From positions 434,001-498,000 of the forward strand of contig NZ_CP126741.1 in assembly GCF_030246905.1 (NCBI RefSeq): a stretch of DNA of 64,000 nucleotides, given 5' to 3'. The notes beneath the pieces are model-generated. The model ran no database searches. It worked only from the letters and a program-made list of their open reading frames with translations, and was not told the DNA's origin. The DNA is from Microbacterium sp. zg-Y818. Its GTDB lineage: Bacteria; Actinomycetota; Actinomycetes; Actinomycetales; Microbacteriaceae. Shown piece after piece: positions 1 through 8,995 of this stretch (positions are counted from its first letter, which is position 1; each line of letters begins with the position of its first letter). The translations under genes and the position numbers were made by a program.

Positions 1-1247
1 GCCTGCTCGGCTTCGACCGAGCTCCACAGCAGCAGCCGACGCTCGTCGCCGGCGCGGCTGAGGGCGGTCACCATCTGAGCGGGGTCCACGCCCCCGGCGG
101 CGATGGCGTCGAATACGGTCGCCGCAGCTGCGGCGAAGAAGTCGTCTTGATCGCTCGGCCGCTCGTAGCGCAGGTACACGTCGTTCAGCAGCAGCTGCAC
201 CGCGTTGTCGGCGCTGAGCACGTCGCCCGTCGGCAGGGCGACGGGGCCGGTCGCTTCGAGCAGGTACGACAGGGCGATGGGATCCATCGCGATGACGCCG
301 TCGACGTCCTGCCCCGTCTCGCGCAGCCACATCTCGCGGGCGAGCGGCGCTGCCACCGAGAAGTCGGGCACCTGCGTGACGTTCTGCACCCATCTGCCGG
401 GGCGGGTGTCGTAGATGGCCTGCACATCTTCGGCGAGCGGCAGCACGGGGTCGTCGTAGCGGGAGAAGTCGCTCGACGATCCCTGCGCGACCAGCTGCAG
501 CGCCCCGTCGGCGGCGTTCACCACTGCCATGGCCCCCACGATGCCGCCGAGCGAGCGCCATTCGGCGTTGTTCTGGAACACGATGAGGTAATCGCGCTCG
601 CCGTCTGTACCGAGCATGGGCGGCAGCAGAACGGTGGCGCGGGCGAGGGCGTCGGTGGCGGTGGTGGCGGTGCGCAGCAGGTCCGAGACCTCAGCGGTGG
701 CGCTGCGCACCGGGGCGAGCAGCAGCGTCTCGTCGATGGCATCGACCGCTGCCGCGGCGGCGGCCACGCCGTCGGCGCCGACCCGGGCGGAATCGGCGAT
801 GGTGTGAAGCATCGTCGTGTCGATGCGGCCCTCCACAGGGCGCAGCTGGTCGAGGCTGAACGTCGAGGCCACCTCGGCGAGCGGGGCGAGCGCGTCGCCG
901 GCGACGTCGTCGGCGGCGACGGCGATGGTCGAGACGGCGGCCAGCTGCGGCCCCACCCACGGCAGGTGCTCGGCCGCGCGCCACACCGGGTCGCCGGTGA
1001 GGTCGCGCGCCGCGCCGGTCTCACGCGCCAGGTCTGCGATGAGGCCGCTCGCCAGGGCGGGGTCGTCGAGGCTGTCGACCGCTTCGCGCACGGTCGCCTC
1101 GGCGGCACGCAGATGCTGATAGGCCGCCAGGCCCCGCAGCCCGATCCACGCGGCAGCGGCGACGGATGCCACCAGCAGCGCTCCCAGCAGGCCGGCGAAG
1201 ACGAGTCCCGCGATGCGAGCGGGGCGGGGCAGCACGTCAGCGGTCAC
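1..1247 (-). CDS. DUF4012 domain protein, 3' end outside window
   Basis: This is the N-terminal part (415 codons visible) of a membrane-anchored DUF4012 protein; the gene runs off the left edge. The GTG start at 1247 lies 4 bases after the stop of the upstream gene. A short basic N-terminus is followed by one hydrophobic segment (about residues 11-35), then an Ala-rich helical region and the family-typical stretch around IVFQNNAEWRSLGG. DUF4012 genes often sit in actinobacterial surface-polysaccharide loci; the function is unknown. It is the last visible gene of a four-gene operon behind a two-component system, so its expression is probably linked to that pair. Confidence 0.85.
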   Translation of the reverse strand, partial: MTADVLPRPARIAGLVFAGLLGALLVASVAAAAWIGLRGLAAYQHLRAAEATVREAVDSLDDPALASGLIADLARETGAARDLTGDPVWRAAEHLPWVGPQLAAVSTIAVAADDVAGDALAPLAEVASTFSLDQLRPVEGRIDTTMLHTIADSARVGADGVAAAAAAVDAIDETLLLAPVRSATAEVSDLLRTATTATDALARATVLLPPMLGTDGERDYLIVFQNNAEWRSLGGIVGAMAVVNAADGALQLVAQGSSSDFSRYDDPVLPLAEDVQAIYDTRPGRWVQNVTQVPDFSVAAPLAREMWLRETGQDVDGVIAMDPIALSYLLEATGPVALPTGDVLSADNAVQLLLNDVYLRYERPSDQDDFFAAAAATVFDAIAAGGVDPAQMVTALSRAGDERRLLLWSSVEAEQ

Positions 1248-1251
1248 TCGA

Positions 1252-2379
1252 CTACCCTACGGGCGCGGCAACCCGCTCCCAGCGATCTCCCCCGTGCCGT
1301 TGTGCGTCGGCGCCTGCAGCTTGCGCGGCATCCAACAGGTGGTCGAGGTCGTAGCCGACCGCCTCGACGCTGGCCCAGCCGATGCTCGCCGACCTCCGCA
1401 CCGCGACGGGCTCGCCCGGGTCGGGGGTGGCGACCTGGTCGAGCAGGCGCGACAGCAACTGCCGCACGGCCCCCTCGGGGCGCGGCAGCAGCACGACCAC
1501 GCGGGTCTCGTCCCGCACGTCGACGTCGGCGTCGGGTGGCAGCGTCTCACGGACGTCACGGGCGAAGCGGTCGGCGATGCGGGCGAACTCGGTGGCGCTG
1601 AAGGCTTCGCGCAGGTCGCCCGGGTCGTCGAGACGCACGTCCAGCACGCACCACCAGCGATCCCCCACGGCCTCGGCGCGGCGCAGCCGATCCCGGGCGA
1701 CGGCGCAGAACGGCGTCTCGGCCGCGGTGACCCGGGGAGCAGGTGCGCCCTCGCGGGTGAGCAGCAGCAGGGTGACCGTGGCGGCCTGACCGTAGAGGAT
1801 CGCCGTCATGGAGTTGAGCTCCCGCATGAGCTGCAGTCCGTCAGTGCCGGGTGCCGGCGCGCCCTGCATGAGCCCCTCGACGATGTAGACGGCCGCCAGC
1901 ACGATGAAGCCGGCCGAGGCGAGCGCCAGCGGCATGATCTTGTGCCGCTGGCGCGACCCGGCCCGGACGAGCTCGACGAGGGTCAGAGCGGCGACGAGGG
2001 CCGCGAGGGCGAACGCGAAGCGGAAGGCCACGCCGAAGCCGCCGGCCGACGCGGCGAGCGGGAGCACGACGCAGAGCACCACCGTGAGCGCCGCGGCCAC
2101 CCAGGTGTATGTGCGCGGGGCTCCTCGCCAGGTGCGCAGCCCCGTCCAGACGAACATCGTCGAGCCCAGCAGCGCCCCGGCGCACCCGGCACGCAGTGCC
2201 AGCGATCCGGTGGCGTCGGCGGCGACCCAGCCGTAGGCGGTGACCATCGCGAGGGTGAAGGAGAAGACCCAGACAGCCCCGGCCTGACTGGGGCGGTGAA
2301 GAAAGCCCAGGCCGATCATCACGGCGGCGTTGACCGTGGCCAGGGCGACGAACACCACCCCGATCATCGGATCGATCAT
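1252..2379 (-). CDS. Multi-pass membrane protein with degenerate GGDEF-like domain
   Basis: 375 residues. The N-terminal two thirds are hydrophobic with about seven predicted membrane helices (residues about 5-215). The C-terminal part follows the GGDEF fold: VVVLLP, then SASIGWA, then a closing helix ending GGDRWERV, as in diguanylate cyclases. The signature itself is lost: the segment where RGGDEF should be reads VRDETR. It is therefore unlikely to make cyclic di-GMP and may bind a nucleotide or act as a scaffold (inference). It overlaps the histidine kinase stop by 4 bases and precedes the DUF4012 gene, so it is part of the operon. Confidence 0.75.
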   Translation of the reverse strand: MIDPMIGVVFVALATVNAAVMIGLGFLHRPSQAGAVWVFSFTLAMVTAYGWVAADATGSLALRAGCAGALLGSTMFVWTGLRTWRGAPRTYTWVAAALTVVLCVVLPLAASAGGFGVAFRFAFALAALVAALTLVELVRAGSRQRHKIMPLALASAGFIVLAAVYIVEGLMQGAPAPGTDGLQLMRELNSMTAILYGQAATVTLLLLTREGAPAPRVTAAETPFCAVARDRLRRAEAVGDRWWCVLDVRLDDPGDLREAFSATEFARIADRFARDVRETLPPDADVDVRDETRVVVLLPRPEGAVRQLLSRLLDQVATPDPGEPVAVRRSASIGWASVEAVGYDLDHLLDAAQAAGADAQRHGGDRWERVAAPVG

Positions 2380-4061
2380 TGCAAGGTCCCTTCTTCGTCG
2401 TGGGCCTTCAGGCTGACCACGACCGTCGTTCCTCGGCCCAGGGCGCTGGTGAGCTCCAGGCGACCGCCGTGCTCGTGCACGATCTCGCGGGTGATCACCA
2501 TGCCCAGGCCCGTGCCGGGCATGCCGCTGTCGCGTGCGGTCTGCGCGCGGAAATACGGCTCGTACACGCGGTCGATGTCGGCGGGAGCCATGCCGATGCC
2601 GGTGTCGGTGACCGCCAGGCGTATCTCGTCGCCGACGCGCCGCGCGTCTACGCGGATGTGCCCGCCGCGGGGGGTGTACTTCACGGCGTTGCCGACGATG
2701 TTGTCGATCACCTGCCGCAGGCGGAACGCATCGCCGGTGACGAGCAGCCCGGGGTCGAGGGCGGCGTCGACGGTGAGCTGGGTGTTCTGCGCCGCCGGCC
2801 GGAAAGCATCGATCGAGGCTGTGGTGACCCGTTGCAGATCGACCGTCTGAGCTGCGGGAGGAGCGGGCTTGTAGCTTTCGAGCACCGAGGCGATGAGACG
2901 CTCCATGCGCTGACCGGCGTTCTCGACCACAGTCAGCTTCTCTTTGACATCGGCGGGCAGGTCTTCACGGTCCAGCAGCAGGTCGACATGACCGATGATG
3001 GCGGTCAGCGGGTTGCGCAACTCGTGCGAGACGACGCTGGTGAGGGTCTTCTTCTCCTGTTGTGCGGCGACCGTGGCCGTCACATCGTGAATGCTGAGAA
3101 GCGTCACCTCGGGTTCCCCGGGGGTGGAGTCGACGGCCGACGTCGTGGCATCCAGTGTGTGCCAGTGCCCGGCGGCGTCGAACAGCCAGACCCGGCACGC
3201 CTCGAACAGCTCGCCGCGTGCGGCGCGGGCGATCAGGGTCTGATCGGGCGGCAGCGGTTCGCCGCGGTGACCGTCGTACTCCACGGCAGCCGAAGGGTGC
3301 GCGTGCGAAACGTTGTCGACGGAGTACAGCCGCTGGTAGGCGTGGTTGGCGTTGCGCACCACGCCGCGCCGATCGACGCGGGCGAGGGCGGTGTCGATCG
3401 AGTTGAACAGCGCCATCGCGCGCTTCTCCTGCGCCTCGACGCGCCGCAGGGTGCGGGCGAGCTGGCTGAATTGGCGCTCGAGCAGCCGGCTGAACGCACG
3501 CGTGCGGCGGGAACCGGTGGCGATGGTGACGCCGATGAACAGCAGCGCCAAGAGGACCACCACCACGTGGAGTGTGCGCACGGGGGTGATCGCGGTCGAC
3601 AGGGTGTCGACGGCCAGCAGCACGGCGATTTCGCACAGTGCGGCGACGATCCAGGGGAGGGTGTAGTAGGTGGCGAACCACGCGACGGGGAACACCCAGA
3701 GAATCGACAGCTCTCCGTCGCCGGTCGACGCGATGAGCCCGATGGCGACGATGTCGAGGCCCGGCACCAGCGCGACCGCTGCCCGGCCGACCCGGTGCCA
3801 GGGCACGACGAGGGTGAGGGCGCTGATCACGACGAGCAGCACCACGCCGACGCCGAACGCGGGTTGCGCGAAGGTCTGGGGGGTGAAGAGCGCGACCACG
3901 ACCGAGATCGCCGCGACGGCGACGGCGAGCACCATTTGCCACTGCCAGATGGAGCGGGTTCTGGTGTTGTTCCATGTGCTGGGCGCGCTGTCGTTGCGCG
4001 GCGGCGCTGAGCGTTGGGGGGCGACCGCCATTCGGTCAGTGTATCCAGACGCTTCGACCAC
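2376..4061 (-). CDS. Membrane sensor histidine kinase
   Basis: 561 residues. There are about six transmembrane helices in residues 40-190, a linker coiled coil, a PAS-like segment (about 215-330), then a HisKA domain with H-box SHELRNPLTAIIGH (His about 350). The HATPase_c domain shows N-box DNIVGNAVKYT, G1 DTGIGM and G2 GTGLGM. All residues needed for autophosphorylation are visible. The GTG start at 4061 shares a base with the stop of the response regulator; an ATG at 4031 is an alternative. It is the cognate kinase of the regulator upstream; the signal is unknown. Position beside the polysaccharide locus suggests envelope sensing (inference). Confidence 0.92.
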   Translation of the reverse strand: MVEASGYTDRMAVAPQRSAPPRNDSAPSTWNNTRTRSIWQWQMVLAVAVAAISVVVALFTPQTFAQPAFGVGVVLLVVISALTLVVPWHRVGRAAVALVPGLDIVAIGLIASTGDGELSILWVFPVAWFATYYTLPWIVAALCEIAVLLAVDTLSTAITPVRTLHVVVVLLALLFIGVTIATGSRRTRAFSRLLERQFSQLARTLRRVEAQEKRAMALFNSIDTALARVDRRGVVRNANHAYQRLYSVDNVSHAHPSAAVEYDGHRGEPLPPDQTLIARAARGELFEACRVWLFDAAGHWHTLDATTSAVDSTPGEPEVTLLSIHDVTATVAAQQEKKTLTSVVSHELRNPLTAIIGHVDLLLDREDLPADVKEKLTVVENAGQRMERLIASVLESYKPAPPAAQTVDLQRVTTASIDAFRPAAQNTQLTVDAALDPGLLVTGDAFRLRQVIDNIVGNAVKYTPRGGHIRVDARRVGDEIRLAVTDTGIGMAPADIDRVYEPYFRAQTARDSGMPGTGLGMVITREIVHEHGGRLELTSALGRGTTVVVSLKAHDEEGTLQ

Positions 4062-4870
4062 TACCGGTCGCCGGCGCCCTCGGTGTCGTCTGCGTGACCG
4101 GCCACAGCGCGGTAGCCGGCGCCGCGCACCGTCTCGATGTACCGCGGCTGCTGCACGCTGTCACCCAGCTTGCGGCGCAGGTTCGTCATGTGCGCCTCGA
4201 TGGCGCGCACGTCGGCATCGCTGACACGGGCCGGATCGAGGTAGGTCTCGTCGTGCAGGGTCAGCACGAGGTCGGCCTTGCTGCGCACCCGGCGCCCCGA
4301 CTCGAGAATGGTGGCCAGCAGCTCGAACTCGGTGCGGGTGAGCGTGACGTCTTGGTCGTCGACCGTGACCGTGCGGGTGTCGCGATCGAGCAGGAGTCCG
4401 TCCAGACGCACGGTGTCGGGCAGGCCCTTCGGGGCGGATGCCGCGCGCTCGCCGGGGGAGGCAGGCGTCTGTTCCTCGCGCCCGGCGGAGCGGGGCCGGC
4501 GCAGCATGGCCAGCAGCCGGGCCCGCAGCTCGCGCGCGCGAAAGGGCTTCGTCACCACGTCGTCGGCACCCACACCGAACCCCATCACGACATCGGCCTC
4601 GTCGGTGAGGCCGGTGATGAGCACGATGTAGGTGTCAGAGCCCTGGGCCCGGATGCGGCGGACAGTCTCGAAGCCGTCGACCCCCGGCATGGAGATGTCG
4701 ATGGTGGTGAGCACGGGGTCGTGGGCCAGCACCGCGGCCAGGCCGTCGGTGCCGTTGTCGGCTGCGCTCACCGTGAATCCCGCGCTGGTGAGGATCTCGA
4801 CCAGCAGGTTCCGCACGTCGTCGTCATCGTCCATGACCACCGCCCGCGGTGATGTGTTGTTGTGCGCCAT
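4061..4870 (-). CDS. OmpR-family response regulator
   Basis: 269 residues. The receiver domain (about 8-125) has the acidic cluster DDDDD, phospho-acceptor Asp in TTIDISMPG, Thr/Ser in VLITG and Lys in VTKPF. A Pro/Ala linker leads to a winged-helix DNA-binding domain (about 160-258) with TRTEFELL and YIETVRGAGYR. A strong ribosome site GAGGGGG precedes the ATG at 4870. It heads the operon with the kinase, the GGDEF-like membrane protein and the DUF4012 gene. The promoter region and the first 87 codons are duplicated at 6971-7336. Confidence 0.93.
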   Translation of the reverse strand: MAHNNTSPRAVVMDDDDDVRNLLVEILTSAGFTVSAADNGTDGLAAVLAHDPVLTTIDISMPGVDGFETVRRIRAQGSDTYIVLITGLTDEADVVMGFGVGADDVVTKPFRARELRARLLAMLRRPRSAGREEQTPASPGERAASAPKGLPDTVRLDGLLLDRDTRTVTVDDQDVTLTRTEFELLATILESGRRVRSKADLVLTLHDETYLDPARVSDADVRAIEAHMTNLRRKLGDSVQQPRYIETVRGAGYRAVAGHADDTEGAGDR

Positions 4871-4974
4871 GTGTCCCCCTCACCGGCAGGACGGGAGCCG
4901 TTGGCGCCCGTCCACGACCGATTGTGCCAGATGGTGGCGACAGAGGTAGGGTGCGGGACGAGTTGGCGCCGCGG
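4609..4974. repeat. 366-bp direct repeat, copy A (regulator 5' part and promoter)
   Basis: This covers codons 1 to about 87 of the response regulator and about 100 bp upstream, including a CACAAT -10-like hexamer read on the minus strand (4926-4921). It aligns without gaps to 6971-7336. I count 18 differences in 366 positions (about 95% identity). Confidence 0.95.
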
Positions 4975-5018
4975 GGGCGATGCGCGCGGGTGGGTGACGT
5001 GCTCGAAGGCGTAGGTTG

Positions 5019-6329
5019 CTACGGCCGTCCCATGCCGTGGTAGTCCCAGCCGGCGGCGCGCCAGGCCACCGGATCAAGGCAGTTTCGCCCGTCGATGATC
5101 ACTCGCCCCGCGACAAGGGATGCCGCGTGTTCGGGCGAGAGCTGCCGGCGGTACTCATCCCACTCGGTGACGACGATCACGGCGTCGGCGCCGCGAAGGG
5201 CTTCGTCGCGGTCTTCGACGTAGTTCAGCTGCGGGTGCCGGGCGCGGGCGTTGTCGATCGCTTCGGGGTCGGTGATGGTGACCCAGGCGCCCAGGCCGTG
5301 CAGTCGCACGGCGACGTCGAGGGCGGGGGAGTCGCGGATGTCGTCGGAGTGCGGCTTGAACGCCGCGCCCAGCACCGTGACGTTCTTCTTGAACACCGAC
5401 CCGCCGAGCGCCTGCACGACGAGGTCGACGGCACGGTCGCGGCGGCGCAGGTTGATCGCGTCGACTTCACGTAGGAACGCCACCGACTCACCCCGGCCGA
5501 GTTCCTCGGCGCGGGCGGCGAACGCGCGGATGTCCTTGGGCAGGCAGCCACCGCCGAAGCCGATGCCGGCGCCCAGGAACCGGCGGCCGATGCGGGCGTC
5601 GTGGCCGATCGCGTCGGCGAGGGTGGTGACGTCGGCGCCGGTGACCTCGGCGATCTCGGCCATCGCGTTGATGAAGCTGATCTTCGTGGCCAGGAACGCG
5701 TTGGCGGCGACCTTGACCAGCTCGGCTGTTGCCAGGTCGGTGACGATGAACGGGGTGCCCTTGGCGACCGACGGGTGGTACACCTCGCGGAGCAGGCGGG
5801 CGGCGTGCTCGCCGGCCGCACCGGCGGGCACGCCCGCGACCAGGCGGTCAGGATCGATGGTGTCTTGCACCGCGAAGCCTTCGCGCAGGAACTCAGGGTT
5901 CCACACCAGCGTCGCCCCCGTCGGGTCGACGCGTTCCGCCAGGGTGGCAGCCGTACCCACCGGCACCGTGGACTTGCCGGCGACGATGTCGCCTTCGCTC
6001 AGGTGCGGGATCAGCGCGTCGACGGCCGCGTTGACGTAGGTGAGGTCGGCGGCGTAGCCGTCTTTCTGCTGCGGAGTCCCCACGCCCACGAAGTGCACTG
6101 CCGCGCCGCGCGCCTCGGCGATGTCGGTGGTGAACCGCAGCCTTCCGGACGCGATGCCCTCGGTGAGGATCTGTTGCAGACCGGGCTCGAAGAACGGCGC
6201 CTCGCCGCGTGACAGGGTCTCGATCTTGCGCTCGTCGACGTCGATGCCGACCACGTCGTGGCCGATTGACGCCATGGCTGCCGCGTGAACAGCGCCGAGG
6301 TAACCGCAACCGATGACAGACAGACGCAT
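5019..6329 (-). CDS. ugd: UDP-glucose 6-dehydrogenase
   Basis: 436 residues. It oxidises UDP-glucose to UDP-glucuronate with NAD, supplying uronic acid for the surface polymer. The Rossmann motif GCGYLG is at the N-terminus, with ST-P (KSTVPVGT), NPEFLREG, the catalytic-cysteine loop GFGGGCLPKD and the C-terminal domain with GAAFKPHSDDIRDSPALDV; the set is complete. I chose ATG 6329 because GAGGAA sits 5-6 bases before it; a TTG at 6341 would add four residues. The gene stands alone between two direct repeats (4609-4974 and 6971-7336), so recombination between them could remove it. A homologous GDP-sugar dehydrogenase role is less likely. Confidence 0.93.
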   Translation of the reverse strand: MRLSVIGCGYLGAVHAAAMASIGHDVVGIDVDERKIETLSRGEAPFFEPGLQQILTEGIASGRLRFTTDIAEARGAAVHFVGVGTPQQKDGYAADLTYVNAAVDALIPHLSEGDIVAGKSTVPVGTAATLAERVDPTGATLVWNPEFLREGFAVQDTIDPDRLVAGVPAGAAGEHAARLLREVYHPSVAKGTPFIVTDLATAELVKVAANAFLATKISFINAMAEIAEVTGADVTTLADAIGHDARIGRRFLGAGIGFGGGCLPKDIRAFAARAEELGRGESVAFLREVDAINLRRRDRAVDLVVQALGGSVFKKNVTVLGAAFKPHSDDIRDSPALDVAVRLHGLGAWVTITDPEAIDNARARHPQLNYVEDRDEALRGADAVIVVTEWDEYRRQLSPEHAASLVAGRVIIDGRNCLDPVAWRAAGWDYHGMGRP

Positions 6330-6503
6330 GGGATTCCTCAAGGGCTCGGTGAGCGGGACCGTCCGGGTGACGGCCCCAGAACGGTTCTCATAGGGGTTCG
6401 AACTTTTCGATCGGCTGTTGTGGGATGGCGCCTCGGCCTGTTGCGAGGAATGAGGGCGCCGATTGGCGGCGCATGGTGCGGTGTGGCGCGGCGCTCAGCC
6501 CTG

Positions 6504-7232
6504 CTATCCGGTTGCGCATTGCACAGGATGCCGTTGACCCCCAAACATGTCATAGGCCTCGCGGTAGTTCTCGGTGATCCAGTAGCTGTAGAGCTTTGCC
6601 GCCGCGTGGGGGGCGCGCGGGTAGTGCCGGGTACCAGTGGTCTCGGCAGTGTGCTCGGGCTCGTCGAACGACACACGGACAGGTGATTGAGCCGCGAGGT
6701 TGTAGACGTCGTCGGGCTTGATCTCGGCCATCAGGGTGACCAGGCCGGCGCCGTCGCTGAGGTCGCCGTAGTACAGGAAGAGCCTTCCCTCGGGGTCGTG
6801 CGGATCGAGGTAGAGGTGGTCGATTCGGGACGCGTTGAAGGTCGACGTGCGACGGATGAAGCCGTGCACCTGGTACCGCTTCGACCGCAGCAACTCGGCC
6901 AGGTAGGAGCCGCCCTGTCCGGTGATTCCAATGATGAGTTCGCGCTTAGTTAAGGCACTCCCTAGAGTCCGGCCGGTGATCAGCACGATGTAGGTGTCAG
7001 AGCCCTGGGCGCGGATGCGGCGGACGGTCTCGAAGCCGTCGACCCCCGGCATGGAGATGTCGATGGTGGTGAGCACGGGGTCGTGGGCCAGCACCGCGGC
7101 CAGGCCGTCGGTGCCGTTGTCGGCTGCGCTCACCGTGAATCCCGCGCTGGTGAGGATCTCGACCAGCAGGTTCCGCACGTCGTCGTCGTCGTCCATGACC
7201 ACCGCCCGCGGCGATGCGTTGATCTGCGCCAT
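6504..7232 (-). pseudogene. Chimeric ORF: response-regulator receiver fused to decayed gmd
   Basis: An open frame of 242 codons. Residues 1-87 copy the neighbouring OmpR regulator up to VLITG, keeping the phospho-acceptor Asp but losing the Lys and the DNA-binding domain. From about residue 97 it is GDP-mannose 4,6-dehydratase: [14 protein letters not shown] (usual GQDGSYL has lost its Asp), [23 protein letters not shown]. After TAETTG about 60 codons including the catalytic Tyr region are missing; it resumes at [18 protein letters not shown] five-C tract (6538-6542) then shifts frame: in the next frame [10 protein letters not shown] continues the family sequence. The gmd part cannot be an active dehydratase. 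The copied promoter and ribosome site may still express the chimera. Confidence 0.85.
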
Positions 7233-7336
7233 GTGTCCCCCTCACCGGCAGAACGGGAGCCCGTGGCGCCCATCCACGACCGATTGTGCCAGATGGCGGC
7301 GACAGAGGTACGGTGCGCGTCGAGTCGGTGCCGCGG
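6971..7336. repeat. 366-bp direct repeat, copy B
   Basis: Direct copy of 4609-4974, offset by exactly 2,362 bases with no gap. It ends in the gmd-like remnant on one side and unrelated DNA on the other. The promoter-like hexamer (7288-7283) and GAGGGGG ribosome site are retained. Confidence 0.95.
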
Positions 7337-7637
7337 TTTCATCTCGAGGGCCCGGTGGTCTCCTCCTAAGGGGCTGCGCTCGGCGGCGCATGGCGCAGAC
7401 GGGAATGGCCCTCCCTAAGTCGGTGCGGAGGCTGCCGACTCGGGCTGGACAACGGGGAAACATTCGAACTTGCTCTGAGTGCCCCTGTGGCGAGACCGTC
7501 GCTCGGAGGAGAGGACGGTCACCGCCCACTTGTGCTCGTCCTCTAGCATCCTTCCGACCCGGGGTCCCTCGGGCGGGGGACGTCGTGCTCATTAGGAGAA
7601 ATGCTGGGATTGGCGGTGTGCGGTAGCGTCGTGCGTT
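7233..7637. other. Gene-free stretch at island border
   Basis: 405 bases between divergent genes. The first 104 bases are the promoter half of repeat copy B. I see no convincing coding frame in the rest. The right end carries TAGCGT (7624-7629) 8 bases before the GTG of the acyltransferase gene, a leaderless-type promoter position. Confidence 0.6.
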
Positions 7638-8711
7638 GTGACCCATGAGAAGCTAGCCAAGGGCAGGGACATATCGGTCGACACGCTGAGGGGCCTCGCG
7701 ATCATCTTCATGGTCGCTGGCCATGTGATCGGAGGCACCTCTGCGTCAGGCATGTTGGTCGATGACGATTCCCCGTGGCGCTATGGGTACGCCCTGTTCA
7801 GTGACTTGCGTATGCCACTGTTCACGGCGCTGTCAGGGTTCGTTTATGGGCTGCGACCGCTGCGGGACATCGATCAGTATGGCCGCTTCGTGCGGGGCAA
7901 AATGCGCAGGCTCATGGTGCCGCTCGTTAGCGTCGGAACGATATTCGTGATTCTCCAGTCACTGACCCCTGGGACCAACGCCGAGGGCGGCGTTGAAGAC
8001 GGTTGGAAGCTCTACGTTTACGGCCTCGGCCACTTCTGGTTCCTGCAGGCAATCCTCCTGATCTTCTTGCTCGCGGGTATGCTCGATGCCCTGGGCGTAC
8101 TCAGGACCCCGTGGCGAGTGGTCCTGGCTATCGCGCTCGCGTCCGCCCTGTTCCTCGCAGTGCAGGTCCCGGACGAGTGGGACTTCTTCTCGCTGACTGG
8201 AGCGCTTCGACTTCTTCCCTTCTTCCTCCTGGGCTATGGAGTCTCTCGGTACTGGGACCGCGGGAGCGTGCGTTGGGGAATGCTCGCCGTTGCCGTCTTG
8301 CTTATCTGCCTCCGTGCTGCTGATGTGGCCGGTGCCATCGCGCTAAACCCTGCGCTCTCCGATGTTCTTTCCTTGGGGCTCGGCGTATCGGGAATCAGCG
8401 CCCTCTTCATGTTCCGAGACACGCTTAGCTGGGCTCCTCTCGCGCGCCTCGGTTACTTCTCGTTCGCGATCTACCTATTTCATGTGTTCGGCACTGCCCC
8501 CACGCGAATGGCGCTTGCCCGTGTCGGCGTCGAATCCGAGCCCGTTGTCTTTGTGGCATGTCTCGTCGCTGGGCTCGCGCTTCCTATCCTGTTCGAAATG
8601 ACCTTCGGCCGCGTCCGGTGGATCAGTTGGGCGTTCCTGGGGCAACGGGCCTATCACGGCATCCCTGCGCCTCGGGATGCCGTTTTAGAGTCGCGCGCCA
8701 ATCCTTCGTGA
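7638..8711 (+). CDS. Acyltransferase family 3 membrane protein
   Basis: 357 residues, about ten transmembrane helices. The N-terminal VDTLRGLAIIFMVAGHVIGG is the hallmark first helix of acyltransferase-3 proteins, with the conserved His in GH. Helix-rich segments follow to the end (LFHVFGTAPTRMAL). Such enzymes move acetyl or other acyl groups across the membrane onto sugars, so it may O-acylate the exopolysaccharide repeat unit (inference from context). The GTG start at 7638 has no clear ribosome site but TAGCGT 8 bases upstream. It is the first gene of the lower-G+C island and stands alone on the plus strand. Confidence 0.87.
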   Translation: MTHEKLAKGRDISVDTLRGLAIIFMVAGHVIGGTSASGMLVDDDSPWRYGYALFSDLRMPLFTALSGFVYGLRPLRDIDQYGRFVRGKMRRLMVPLVSVGTIFVILQSLTPGTNAEGGVEDGWKLYVYGLGHFWFLQAILLIFLLAGMLDALGVLRTPWRVVLAIALASALFLAVQVPDEWDFFSLTGALRLLPFFLLGYGVSRYWDRGSVRWGMLAVAVLLICLRAADVAGAIALNPALSDVLSLGLGVSGISALFMFRDTLSWAPLARLGYFSFAIYLFHVFGTAPTRMALARVGVESEPVVFVACLVAGLALPILFEMTFGRVRWISWAFLGQRAYHGIPAPRDAVLESRANPS

Positions 8712-8995
8712 GCATTGCCCGGGTGCGGGCCTCGTAATTGCTTGCGACCCGTGTAGCGAGTCGCTAGGTGCTGTCCGACACGATCGTCATGCCGTCGTGT
8801 TGGAGGAAAAGAACCCTGATGGAAGGAGTCTTGCTGGACCGGTTCGTCCAAGCAGCGAACTGCGGGATTAGTTGGCTGTGCGCTCACAGTGAGGAGGGCA
8901 ATAACATCCGGAACGTGGACCCCCCCCCCTTTGGATGCTCGTCGGGGCGCTAACGACCGGCGCGGCTTTCCTCGCGATGATCTTCGGGCCGTGGC
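8712..8995. other. Intergenic DNA with C10 tract and possible gene remnant
   Basis: No intact gene. A run of ten C (8920-8929) is followed by a short open frame, 8935-9018 on plus, reading MLVGALTTGAAFLAMIFGPW and on to PIHPELL. It looks like the last membrane helix of a lost protein and overlaps the 3' end of the polymerase gene. The upstream frame is closed by a stop at 8902-8904. The remnant idea is weak. Confidence 0.3.

Noticed and set aside
147..1601. Long plus-strand frame opposite the DUF4012 gene
   Set aside because: Gly/Arg/His-rich antisense shadow caused by high G+C; it crosses two real minus-strand genes.
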